Assembly (NCBI GenBank): GCA_018653605.1
Contig: JABHYY010000034.1
Span: 1-60,521, forward strand
Source of the DNA: an archaeon
GTDB lineage: Archaea > Nanobdellota > Nanobdellia > SCGC-AAA011-G17 > GW2011-AR17
Direction of reading: 5' to 3'
Length of the DNA: 60,521 nt
Shown here: piece after piece, positions 25,969 to 31,836 of the stretch
Position numbering within the stretch: position 1 is the stretch's first letter
Layout: each line of letters begins with the position of its first letter
Program-made: the position numbers and the translations under genes
Notes under the pieces: model-generated
Database searches by the model: none
Seen by the model: only the letters and a program-made list of their open reading frames with translations
What the model was told of the DNA's origin: nothing

Positions 25969-26550
25969 ATGAAAAAAATAACTGCATTTGATAGAATGGA
26001 TTTTAGGAGATGGTTGATAAATAATCATGATAAAGAAGATAAGGTCTCTGTTATAGTTTATAAAAAACATACTGGTAAGTCATCTCCTTCTCACAGAGAG
26101 TTGATGGAAGAAGCAATTTGTTTTGGTTGGATTGATACAATACTTAAAAAATTAGATGAAAACAGATATATAAGAACATTTTCTAGAAGGAACAAAAATA
26201 GTAAGTGGAGTGATAACACTCTCGGATATGCTAAAGATTTGATTAAACAAGGAAAAATGACTTCTGAGGGTTTGAAATTTTACAAAGAAGGATTAAAGAA
26301 GCCAACACATGATTTTGGGATTCCAAAAAATCCAGATATGCCTCTTGAGTTAAAGAAAGCCTTGAATAAAAATAAGAAAGCTAAAGATAATTTTGAGAAT
26401 TTTTCTCCTTCTCTCAAAAAGGTGTTTTATAGATGGATCTTACGTGGGAAGCGTGAAGAAACCAGAACTAGGAGGATTAAGTTAATTGTTGAGAAAGCAA
26501 AGGTTGGTAGGAAAGATATTTTTGGAACCCAAGAAAAGATTAATGTTTAG
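25969..26550 (+). CDS. YdeI/OmpD-associated-family protein
   Basis: 193 residues. The block FGWIDTILKKLDENRYIRTFSRRNKNSKWSDNT is the hallmark of this widespread family, and the C-terminal basic helical region (ALNKNKKAKDNFENFSPSLKKVFYRWI...ETRTRRI) completes it. The biochemical role is unclear; family members have been annotated as bacteriocin-protection proteins. The 207-base region upstream holds no convincing gene, only AT-rich DNA. The family is mainly bacterial, so transfer is possible. Confidence 0.82.
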   Translation: MKKITAFDRMDFRRWLINNHDKEDKVSVIVYKKHTGKSSPSHRELMEEAICFGWIDTILKKLDENRYIRTFSRRNKNSKWSDNTLGYAKDLIKQGKMTSEGLKFYKEGLKKPTHDFGIPKNPDMPLELKKALNKNKKAKDNFENFSPSLKKVFYRWILRGKREETRTRRIKLIVEKAKVGRKDIFGTQEKINV

Positions 26551-26609
26551 TCTATTACTGTCTTAGGAATTGGGGAAAGTGCAGGCTTACGAAGTGGAAG
26601 AAGTAATTT

Positions 26610-27023
26610 TTAGTGACCCCTTACTGTTGTAATATTACCAGACAAATATCCATGTAAAGTTGTTTTCTTTAGGATTATTATAGGTAATTGTAGAACTAAC
26701 ATATTGAATAAAAATAAATCAAAAGGAAAGAAAATCCAAAATAATAATGTTGAAAAACTTAATGTGTACAAAATTGAATACAAAAAATGTTGTAATTTAG
26801 AATATTTTTTTGCATAGTTTGTTTTCATAATTATCATTCCTAAGCATTTATTATCATTAAAAATAAGGAATATTAAATTATAACAAAAGAATATTCCTAT
26901 GAAAACAAGTTTTTTTGTAAAACTATTTGTAATGCTAAAATAGAATGGTAAGAAAATAATAAATGCAAAAAATACATTGAGTACAGATGGTATTAATTTT
27001 TCAAATGCATTTGTTTTTCTCAT
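26610..27023 (-). CDS. RDD-like small membrane protein
   Basis: 137 residues with four hydrophobic segments. N-x-K-C-L-G-M-I-I-M-K followed by KLQHFLYSILYTLSF, and a C-terminal LHGYLSGNITTV, resemble RDD-family proteins (the G-M-x-x-M/L-x-V core), though the namesake Arg and Asp residues are not clear. Function unknown. It sits just left of the cassette array and could be an older cassette, but no matching ends were found. Confidence 0.5.
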   Translation of the reverse strand: MRKTNAFEKLIPSVLNVFFAFIIFLPFYFSITNSFTKKLVFIGIFFCYNLIFLIFNDNKCLGMIIMKTNYAKKYSKLQHFLYSILYTLSFSTLLFWIFFPFDLFLFNMLVLQLPIIILKKTTLHGYLSGNITTVRGH

Positions 27024-27086
27024 ATTTGATATTTATCTTTTGTTTTTTATAAATTATTCTATAGATGTGCTAATTTATTCATTTAA

Positions 27087-27131
27087 GGGTTTTAGATAGT
27101 GAGCGAATGGAGGGAATAGTTTTTAAGAAAA
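27087..27131. repeat. Cassette junction Z (left end of cassette 0, degenerate)
   Basis: Holds the loop-type motif GAGCGAATGGAG (27101-27112) and the inner arm TTTTTAAGAAAA (27120-27131), exactly complementary to 27486-27497 at the other end of cassette 0. The outer box is eroded (GTTTTAGAT). Confidence 0.55.
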
Positions 27132-27145
27132 TGGGTTGGGGGGAT

Positions 27146-27442
27146 TTATTGTAAATACTTACCAAAAATTGTTGTAAGTTCTGTTTCTATCCTGTCTACA
27201 AGAGGTTTATGTTCTCCTAATATTCTAACATGAATGTCTATTTTTAATTCAGGTTCTGAGGTTTCTTGTTCACAAAGGAATACTGTACATCCATAGATAT
27301 GTCCAAGTAAACTAGGATCATTAGTAGGAATCTGTTGGCCTTGATTTTTTCTAATATATCCATCAAATATATTGCTAACTACTAAATATTCATGTTCAGA
27401 ATTACATCGAAGATCAAATCCTGCTTTTTCAATTTGTGCCAT
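27146..27442 (-). CDS. Cassette 0 gene: hypothetical protein
   Basis: 98 residues (MAQIEKAGFDLRCNSEHEYLV). Alternating hydrophobic strands and a helix, ending in RIETELTTIFGKYLQ; the shape suggests a small alpha/beta sandwich, not recognised. TATTAATTAG about 26 bases upstream of the ATG gives it its own promoter. It runs opposite to most other cassette genes. Confidence 0.55.
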   Translation of the reverse strand: MAQIEKAGFDLRCNSEHEYLVVSNIFDGYIRKNQGQQIPTNDPSLLGHIYGCTVFLCEQETSEPELKIDIHVRILGEHKPLVDRIETELTTIFGKYLQ

Positions 27443-27485
27443 AAATTTGGTTTCTAACTACTAATTAATAAATCTTTGGGTGGGG

Positions 27486-27588
27486 TTTTCTTAAAAATTG
27501 CGTACAACCTTGTTAGTTGCGTCTGCAAGACCAAGGGTTAGTGCAACGGTCGGCAAAGCCGAAACCCGCAGAGTTAAGAAAAAAGTCC
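27486..27588. repeat. Cassette junction A
   Basis: Order: inner arm of cassette 0 (27486-27497); GTACAAC box, CTT spacer, GTTAGTTGC box (27512-27520); a hairpin closed by TCTGC/GCAGA (27522-27572) with nested GGGTT/AACCC and TCGGC-AAA-GCCGA; inner arm of cassette 1 (27574-27588). The spacer is CTT where most junctions have GAT. Confidence 0.7.
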
Positions 27589-27624
27589 GTTAACTTTATA
27601 TTCTGTTCCAATTTATTCTTTTAT

Positions 27625-28146
27625 ATGAGTTTTTCAAATAAAGATAGAGAATTTATGAATCTTGCTTTAGATGAAGCGAGAAAAGCATTAGATAATGGAG
27701 ATTATCCTGTTGGTGCAGTTCTTGTTATTAATGGAAAGTTAATTGAAAAAACAAGAAATTCTCTTTATTCTGGAAAAGACTGGGTTTCTCATGCTGAATC
27801 AAATTTAATTAGAAAATGTTCCCCAATAATAAAAGAAGAAATCAAATCTAATAATTCAAAAGTAGAATTATTTACAACATTAGAACCTTGTCTTATGTGT
27901 TTAGGTACTTCGATTTTAAATAGAATCTCTAGAATTGTTTTTTCATGTCCTGATCCGCATGGTGGTGCAACAACTTTAGATAAACAGAGTTTATCTGATT
28001 GGTATAATCGAAAATGGCCAATTATTGAAGGGGGGCTATTTAAAGATGAATCTTATGATTTAATGATTGATTTTATGAAAAAACAAAACACTGATTCATG
28101 GAACAGAATATTGAAAATGTATGAAGATATGCATAAAGATTGGTAA
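27625..28146 (+). CDS. Cassette 1 gene: cytidine/guanine deaminase-family protein
   Basis: 173 residues from the ATG at 27625, 26.5 bases after the centre of CTTTATAT. Zinc-dependent deaminase signature: HAESN (zinc His and catalytic Glu) and EPCLMCLGTSIL (two zinc Cys). The N-terminal FMNLALDEARKALDNGDYPVGAVLV is typical of the TadA/guanine deaminase group. The substrate could be a free nucleobase, nucleoside or tRNA adenosine. Its flanking arms are a perfect 15-base inverted repeat (27574-27588 and 28147-28161). Confidence 0.87.
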   Translation: MSFSNKDREFMNLALDEARKALDNGDYPVGAVLVINGKLIEKTRNSLYSGKDWVSHAESNLIRKCSPIIKEEIKSNNSKVELFTTLEPCLMCLGTSILNRISRIVFSCPDPHGGATTLDKQSLSDWYNRKWPIIEGGLFKDESYDLMIDFMKKQNTDSWNRILKMYEDMHKDW

Positions 28147-28223
28147 GGACTTTTTTCTTAATTGCAACTAACGATGTTGGGTGACCCGAAGGGCGAATTC
28201 TGAAAGAATTCGAGTTGGTGTCC
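28147..28223. repeat. Cassette junction B
   Basis: Inner arm of cassette 1 (28147-28161), GCAACTAAC box (28164-28172), GAT, GTTGGGTGA box (28176-28184), a hairpin CGAATTC-tgaaa-GAATTCG (28194-28212), and the inner arm GGTGTCC of cassette 2 (28217-28223). GCAACTAAC is the exact complement of GTTAGTTGC in junction A. Confidence 0.75.
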
Positions 28224-28259
28224 GATAAATTAAAATACTTTGTTTACTTCTATTTTTTT

Positions 28260-28517
28260 ATGGCTTTGAATGAATTAAAAAAAGAGGTTGCTAAGTTTGA
28301 AAAGAAAGTTGGTTTTGATAAGACTAAATCCTCTGAACTTCTAAAAATGTTGCAGAAGGAATTAACAATCTTAAAGAAGGCTAAAAATAAAAAAGTTAAA
28401 GATCATCAATTGATTGATATCCAAGTTTTACTTCTTCAACTTGCAAATAGATATAAAACCAACTTGAACTTAGAATGGAAGAAACAGTGGAATAAAAAGC
28501 AGAAATATAAAAAGTGA
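28260..28517 (+). CDS. Cassette 2 gene: MazG-like helical protein (degenerate)
   Basis: 85 residues from MALNELKKEVAKFEKKVGF. The length, the helical pattern and the end (LIDIQVLLLQLANRYKTNLNLEWKKQWNKK) look like the MazG-type nucleotide pyrophosphohydrolase fold. The metal-binding acidic pattern EExxE...ExxD is mostly lost (QKELTIL, HQLID), so activity is doubtful. A TTAAAA box about 27 bases upstream serves as promoter. Confidence 0.55.
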   Translation: MALNELKKEVAKFEKKVGFDKTKSSELLKMLQKELTILKKAKNKKVKDHQLIDIQVLLLQLANRYKTNLNLEWKKQWNKKQKYKK

Positions 28518-28518
28518 A

Positions 28519-28633
28519 GGACACCTATTTCACCCAACGATGTTAGGTTCCCTCTCGAGATAATGAGCGAAGTGAACACTCCTTGAATGTCAACTGATTG
28601 AATTGAGTGAAGGAGAAGTTAAAAAGGAAAATT
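28519..28633. repeat. Cassette junction C
   Basis: Inner arm GGACACC of cassette 2 (28519-28525), TCACCCAAC box (28530-28538, exact complement of GTTGGGTGA in B), GAT, GTTAGGTTC box (28542-28550), an insert with TGAGCGAAGTGAAC and a CTCCTT/AAGGAG stem, then the A-rich inner arm of cassette 3 (28619-28633). Confidence 0.75.
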
Positions 28634-28661
28634 TATAAATAATCTATAAATCTCCTAAAAT

Positions 28662-28967
28662 ATGATAAATGAGGATATTGAAATACTTTTTGCAAAACTT
28701 CCTGAAGGTTCTAGGTTTAGAGAAGTAGATAATATTGAAATGATTGCTGAATTTTTTACTTGGTCTGGTATTGCTTGGCATCATTTGGTTTTATGTGAAA
28801 CAGAAGAAGGTACTGTTACTTGCCATTTGGCTTGTAAGGACTGGAAGTTGGAATATATTCTTCAACGTGGAGGATATGAAATAGATGTTTCAAATTGGAG
28901 AGGAAAAAGTCTTAGATTTAGGGAAGTTTATAATAAACCTTCTGATCAACATTATTTTATTAATTAA
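28662..28967 (+). CDS. Cassette 3 gene: hypothetical protein
   Basis: 101 residues, acidic N-terminus, with CETEEGTVTCHLACKDW in the middle and an amphipathic strand-rich second half. Not recognised. TTTATAAA is centred 26.5 bases before the ATG, predicting a leaderless mRNA from a promoter inside the cassette. Confidence 0.55.
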   Translation: MINEDIEILFAKLPEGSRFREVDNIEMIAEFFTWSGIAWHHLVLCETEEGTVTCHLACKDWKLEYILQRGGYEIDVSNWRGKSLRFREVYNKPSDQHYFIN

Positions 28968-29074
28968 TTTCTTTTTTAATTGTGTACAATGATGTTGTAT
29001 TCCTCTCGAGATAGTGAACGGAGTGAACGATTTCCTGAGAGGTCCGAGCATAGTGAGAAAGTCAGAGAAGATTC
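28966..29074. repeat. Cassette junction D
   Basis: Inner arm of cassette 3 (28966-28979), GTGTACAAT box (28982-28990), GAT, GTTGTATTC box (28994-29002), a hairpin closed by CCTCTC/GAGAGG (29002-29042) with GAACGGAGTGAAC in the loop, and the inner arm of cassette 4 (29062-29074). Its left outer box does not match that of junction C, so this junction has drifted or was formed by an irregular event. Confidence 0.65.
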
Positions 29075-29110
29075 GTAAACCTTATATTGAATTAAGTATT
29101 AATAGTTTAT

Positions 29111-29314
29111 ATGGATGAACTATATCAAATACTAACCTTTACTTCAGATTATCTGGGGTGGGGAATTTCTATTGGAAGTTCTGTAGCTATGTTGGGAATA
29201 GTGTATAAATCTGCAAGAGAAAATAATAGGTGGAGGGAAGATAATCGAGAATTTTTACAGAGTCTTCCTAGATTAGAAAAGAGAGTTGATAATCCTAGAA
29301 TTTTTTCTGATTGA
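29111..29314 (+). CDS. Cassette 4 gene: small membrane protein
   Basis: 67 residues with one membrane helix (YLGWGISIGSSVAMLGIVY) and a charged, basic cytoplasmic tail. TTATAT is centred about 26 bases upstream. The TGA stop overlaps the outer box of junction E. Function unknown. Confidence 0.55.
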   Translation: MDELYQILTFTSDYLGWGISIGSSVAMLGIVYKSARENNRWREDNREFLQSLPRLEKRVDNPRIFSD

Positions 29315-29421
29315 GTCTAACGATGTTAGGTTCCCTGTCCTCGATATTTTGGAGTGAAACGGAAAAATATCAGAGCTGACAGGTCCGGAATCCCGGAGGG
29401 ATGGAGGAAGTTTAAGGAGGG
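29298..29421. repeat. Cassette junction E
   Basis: Inner arm of cassette 4 (29298-29310), GAGTCTAAC box (29313-29321), GAT, GTTAGGTTC box (29325-29333), a long stem with CCTGTC/GACAGG and GATATTTT/AAAATATC around GGAGTGAAACGGAA, then the inner arm TTTAAGGAGGG of cassette 5 (29411-29421). Confidence 0.75.
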
Positions 29422-29467
29422 AGTTTTTGTTACTACCAAAAAGTTTATAAATAATGGTTTTTTCCTA

Positions 29468-29758
29468 ATGAAGATGACAATCAGAGGACAAACACCAACT
29501 ATTATAGAACTTGTAAATACAGTGGAGTCTTTAGGTATTCTAAAAAAAACAGAAGCAGAAACCAATGCTTTGCTTGATTCAATGGGTGCAAGAGCAGAAT
29601 TTGATCAGTTTAATAGATATGTGAGAGATACTGTTGGTGGTGCAGCAGAGCTTGTTTATGCATATGCTAGTGAAGAAGGAATTGGTTACTTTGCTGAATT
29701 GTTTACTAAAGTTAAAGGTAAACCATTTGATCAAGACGAAGTGGTAGTTAGAAGATAA
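29468..29758 (+). CDS. Cassette 5 gene: hypothetical protein
   Basis: 96 residues from the ATG at 29468 (MKMTIRGQTPTIIELVNTVESLGI). The upstream in-frame stretch is part of the junction structure and is rejected. Helical, with an N-terminal half like a small DNA- or protein-binding helix pair. TTTATAAA lies about 20 bases upstream. Not recognised. Confidence 0.55.
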   Translation: MKMTIRGQTPTIIELVNTVESLGILKKTEAETNALLDSMGARAEFDQFNRYVRDTVGGAAELVYAYASEEGIGYFAELFTKVKGKPFDQDEVVVRR

Positions 29759-29806
29759 ACTTTTCTATTTTATTCGAACAACTTTAGTTGTAAGTCTATA
29801 TATTTT

Positions 29807-29870
29807 CCCCTACTTAAATTGAACCTAACGATGTTGGGTACTGAGCGAAGCGAAGGAACAGTAAATTTCT
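29807..29870. repeat. Cassette junction F
   Basis: Inner arm of cassette 5 (29807-29818), GAACCTAAC box (29821-29829, exact complement of GTTAGGTTC in E), GAT, GTTGGGTAC box (29833-29841), a short hairpin TACTG/CAGTA around AGCGAAGCGAAGG, and the inner arm AAATTTCT of cassette 6 (29863-29870). Confidence 0.78.
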
Positions 29871-29882
29871 AAGGGAGGGAGG

Positions 29883-30224
29883 TTAAACTTCCTTAAATTC
29901 TATTTCAATAGTTTTAAAGAATTCTTGTGTAAATTTGACTGCTGTATCAACATCAAAATTCTTACAAGTGTAAATATCAGCACTGAAGAATGGAAATGGC
30001 TTATCCCAAGCATAAAAATGACAACCAGAAGATTCCCAATGTATCCATCCTGCCCATCCAAATTTAGATGAAAGATGAGTAACTGGTTCAGTTAGTGTTT
30101 TCATGTCTAATGCAGTTGATAACTTGCTTAGATATTCCTTTATTTCAGAATCAGTAATTTCTTTTTGACATTTGCCTTCAATAACTAATCTTTGTCGGAA
30201 TATCGTAGGAGATAAATCTTTCAT
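29883..30224 (-). CDS. Cassette 6 gene: hypothetical protein
   Basis: 113 residues from MKDLSPTIFRQRLVIEGKCQ. It has a clear fold-like pattern, with GWAGWIHWESSGCHFYAWDKPFPFFSADIYTCK rich in aromatic residues. Its layout (start, ESSGCH segment, C-terminal helix with VKFTQEFFK) is reminiscent of S-adenosylmethionine decarboxylase-like small proteins, where an ESS-type segment self-cleaves, but this is a weak resemblance. Opposite in direction to its neighbours, with a TTAAGATATAG box 26 bases upstream. Confidence 0.58.
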   Translation of the reverse strand: MKDLSPTIFRQRLVIEGKCQKEITDSEIKEYLSKLSTALDMKTLTEPVTHLSSKFGWAGWIHWESSGCHFYAWDKPFPFFSADIYTCKNFDVDTAVKFTQEFFKTIEIEFKEV

Positions 30225-30267
30225 ATATAACAAGAATTAACTATATCTTAAATGCTTTTGGGTGGGA

Positions 30268-30361
30268 AGAAATTTATTGTACCCAACGATGTTGTGTGAC
30301 TTTCTGGAGTGGAACGGAAGAAAGCTCGGAGAACCTAAGGTTCAGAGAGAGTTAAGAATTT
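30268..30361. repeat. Cassette junction G
   Basis: Inner arm AGAAATTT of cassette 6 (30268-30275), GTACCCAAC box (30279-30287, exact complement of GTTGGGTAC in F), GAT, GTTGTGTGA box (30291-30299), a hairpin CTTTC/GAAAG around TGGAGTGGAACGG, a GAACC-TAA-GGTTC stem, and the inner arm TTAAGAATTT of cassette 7 (30352-30361). Confidence 0.78.
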
Positions 30362-30402
30362 GACCGGAAAATATATAAGAAAGAAGAAAATTCCTTGCAA
30401 AT

Positions 30403-30657
30403 ATGAAAAAAACTGTTTATGAAGGTAAAAATGATGGCTTATTTGATTACACTAATTTTCTTCTATTTTTAGAAAGTAATGCTGGAGAAAGGGTAATAGA
30501 AAGAGTTGGAGAGGTATTTGTTTTTCATTTAACTTCTTTAGGAGTAACTGTAAAATATAATGCACCATATCATATTAAAAATTACATAAGTATAAATGCA
30601 TTTGGTGAAGAAAAACAAATTGGAAAACTAGAAGAAATGATTAGGGAAAATTCTTAA
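30403..30657 (+). CDS. Cassette 7 gene: hypothetical protein
   Basis: 84 residues (MKKTVYEGKNDGLFDYTNFLLFLESNAGE), mixed alpha/beta, unrecognised. An ATATATAA box is about 28 bases upstream. Its stop codon lies inside the right inner arm. It is the cassette nearest the recombinase. Confidence 0.55.
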   Translation: MKKTVYEGKNDGLFDYTNFLLFLESNAGERVIERVGEVFVFHLTSLGVTVKYNAPYHIKNYISINAFGEEKQIGKLEEMIRENS

Positions 30658-30668
30658 TTTCACACAAG
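30648..30668. repeat. Terminal junction H (right end of cassette 7)
   Basis: Inner arm AAATTCTTAA (30648-30657, exact complement of 30352-30361), then TCACACAA (30660-30667, complement of TTGTGTGA in G) and G in place of the final C. The next boundary reads ATTGGAT, a weak GTTRRRY. It marks the border between the array and the recombinase region. Confidence 0.65.
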
Positions 30669-30841
30669 GGTCATTGGATGTATTTACTTAGATTTTATAC
30701 TCTGACAACTATAAAACACCTAAATTCTAAATCTTATACATTAACATATTTTCATAAAACATGTAAACTTTCCATAAAACCTGAAAGATTTTCAGATTTT
30801 TTACACCTGTTATTATAAATTGATTTTTCTAAATCTTATTT
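30669..30841. other. Candidate attI-like / promoter region of the recombinase
   Basis: AT-rich region holding two near-direct repeats 20 bases apart (TCATAAAACATGTAAAC at 30752-30768 and CCATAAAACCTGAAAGA at 30772-30788) and the dyad CTGAAA-gat-TTTCAG (30781-30795). In integrons the primary site beside the integrase gene also carries direct repeats bound by the enzyme. The role here is inferred; these could equally be operator sites. Confidence 0.4.
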
Positions 30842-31663
30842 ATGGACTTAATACTAAATATGCAGAAAGAAATGTCAAGAAGAAGGTATAGCCAAAGAAC
30901 TGTTGACTCTTATTCTGACTGTGTTACAAAATTCCTAGAATTTTCAAAAAAAACCCCTAGAAAAATAACTAAAAAGGATGTTCGACTATATTTAACAAAA
31001 TTAGATGAAAGAAATCTTGCAAGTAGTACTATGAATGTGTATTTGCAAGCGATTAGATTTGCTCTTGAAAACATTTTGAATAAACATTTTATCCTAAGGA
31101 TTCCTCTCTCTAAAAAGTCAAAAAGACTGCCTGATTTTCTTACTAAAAAGGAGGTTAAACAACTGTTTAGTGTTATTAAGAATAAAAAACACCTTTTGGT
31201 TGTAAAGTTAATTTATTCAGCAGGATTGAGAGTTGGTGAGGCAGTAAAACTGAGAATAAGGGATTTAGACCTTGAAAGTGGCATTGGTAAGGTTGTTCAA
31301 GGCAAAGGAAACAAAGATAGAATGTTTATTATTGCAAAGAGCATAAGAAAGGAATTACAGCACTATATATACAGTGAAAAATTGGATTTTGGAGACTTTT
31401 TGTTTCAGGGTCGGAGAACACACTTTTCTGTTAGATCTGTCCAGGAAGTGGTTAAAAAGGCTGGAAAGAGGTCTAAAATACCTAAAAATGTCCATCCTCA
31501 TGTTTTAAGGCATTCATTTGCAACACACCTTATTGAGGATAATTGTAGTCTTTCAACTTTACAGCTTTTAATGGGTCATAAAAGTCCTGAAACTACAATG
31601 GTGTATGTTCATTTAGCTAAACTTAGCTCTTTAGATGTAACTAGTCCTTTAGATGGTTTATAG
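30842..31663 (+). CDS. Tyrosine recombinase (Xer/IntI-like)
   Basis: 273 residues. The SAM-like N-terminal core-binding domain (RRRYSQRTVDSYSDCVTKFLEF) is followed by the catalytic domain with R130 (SAGLRVGE), K155 (GKGNKDR), H220-x-x-R223 (HPHVLRHSFATHL), H246 (MGHKSPETT) and the nucleophile Y255. The C-terminal TSPLDGL closely resembles the SPLDAL tail of integron integrases, and archaeal XerA usually ends differently. However, the roughly 35-residue IntI-specific insert between the Lys and the HxxR motifs is missing. It lies directly beside the cassette array and points away from it. Confidence 0.92.
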   Translation: MDLILNMQKEMSRRRYSQRTVDSYSDCVTKFLEFSKKTPRKITKKDVRLYLTKLDERNLASSTMNVYLQAIRFALENILNKHFILRIPLSKKSKRLPDFLTKKEVKQLFSVIKNKKHLLVVKLIYSAGLRVGEAVKLRIRDLDLESGIGKVVQGKGNKDRMFIIAKSIRKELQHYIYSEKLDFGDFLFQGRRTHFSVRSVQEVVKKAGKRSKIPKNVHPHVLRHSFATHLIEDNCSLSTLQLLMGHKSPETTMVYVHLAKLSSLDVTSPLDGL

Positions 31664-31674
31664 AATTTTAGGGT

Positions 31675-31709
31675 GTGTTTAAGGTGCCTATGAGGGCACC
31701 AATAAACAC
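31675..31709 (+). other. Strong 13-bp stem-loop downstream of the recombinase
   Basis: GTGTTTA-a-GGTGCC-tatgag-GGCACC-aa-TAAACAC: two paired blocks (7 and 6 bp) with a small bulge and 6-base loop, 12 bases after the recombinase stop. A T-tract does not follow. It could protect the mRNA end, act as a single-strand recombination site, or separate the array from the next gene. Confidence 0.6.
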
Positions 31710-31836
31710 GGGGAGGGTTGCCTAAATATATAGACTACTTAATAGTAGGTACGAGGTCATTTATAAACTTTTTGGTTTTGTAGTTACTGTTTGGTAGGAG
31801 CATTGATTTATATGTATGTGCCTTGTTTTTGGGATA

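Larger units (their letters stand above)
27087..30668. mobile_element. Integron-like array of eight single-gene cassettes
   Basis: Eight consecutive units of roughly 330-660 bases, each with one ORF and its own TATA box, are separated by junctions with the core YAAC-GAT-GTTR (six of seven internal cores have GAT or a one-base variant of the flanks). Within each unit the right end is complementary to the left end in two blocks: an outer box of about 9 bases and an inner arm of 7-15 bases. On the right end the blocks are separated by 2-4 bases; on the left end a hairpin-forming insert of about 21-75 bases lies between them. A tyrosine recombinase follows at 30842. No transposase is present. Confidence 0.75.

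Noticed and set aside
26551-27086. A ninth cassette holding the RDD-like gene
   Set aside because: The left flank has a faint ACGAAGTGGAAG motif, but no complementary arms could be matched at the two ends.
27087-30668. A string of transposons or MITEs with terminal inverted repeats
   Set aside because: No target duplications flank individual units, ends differ from unit to unit, and no transposase is present; shared junctions between neighbours fit cassettes better.
30842-31663. A standard bacterial-type integron integrase
   Set aside because: The diagnostic IntI insert between the Lys and HxxR motifs is missing, and the sites do not fold like attC.
31675-31709. Rho-independent terminator
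   Set aside because: No T-run follows the stem, and archaeal termination does not rely on such hairpins.
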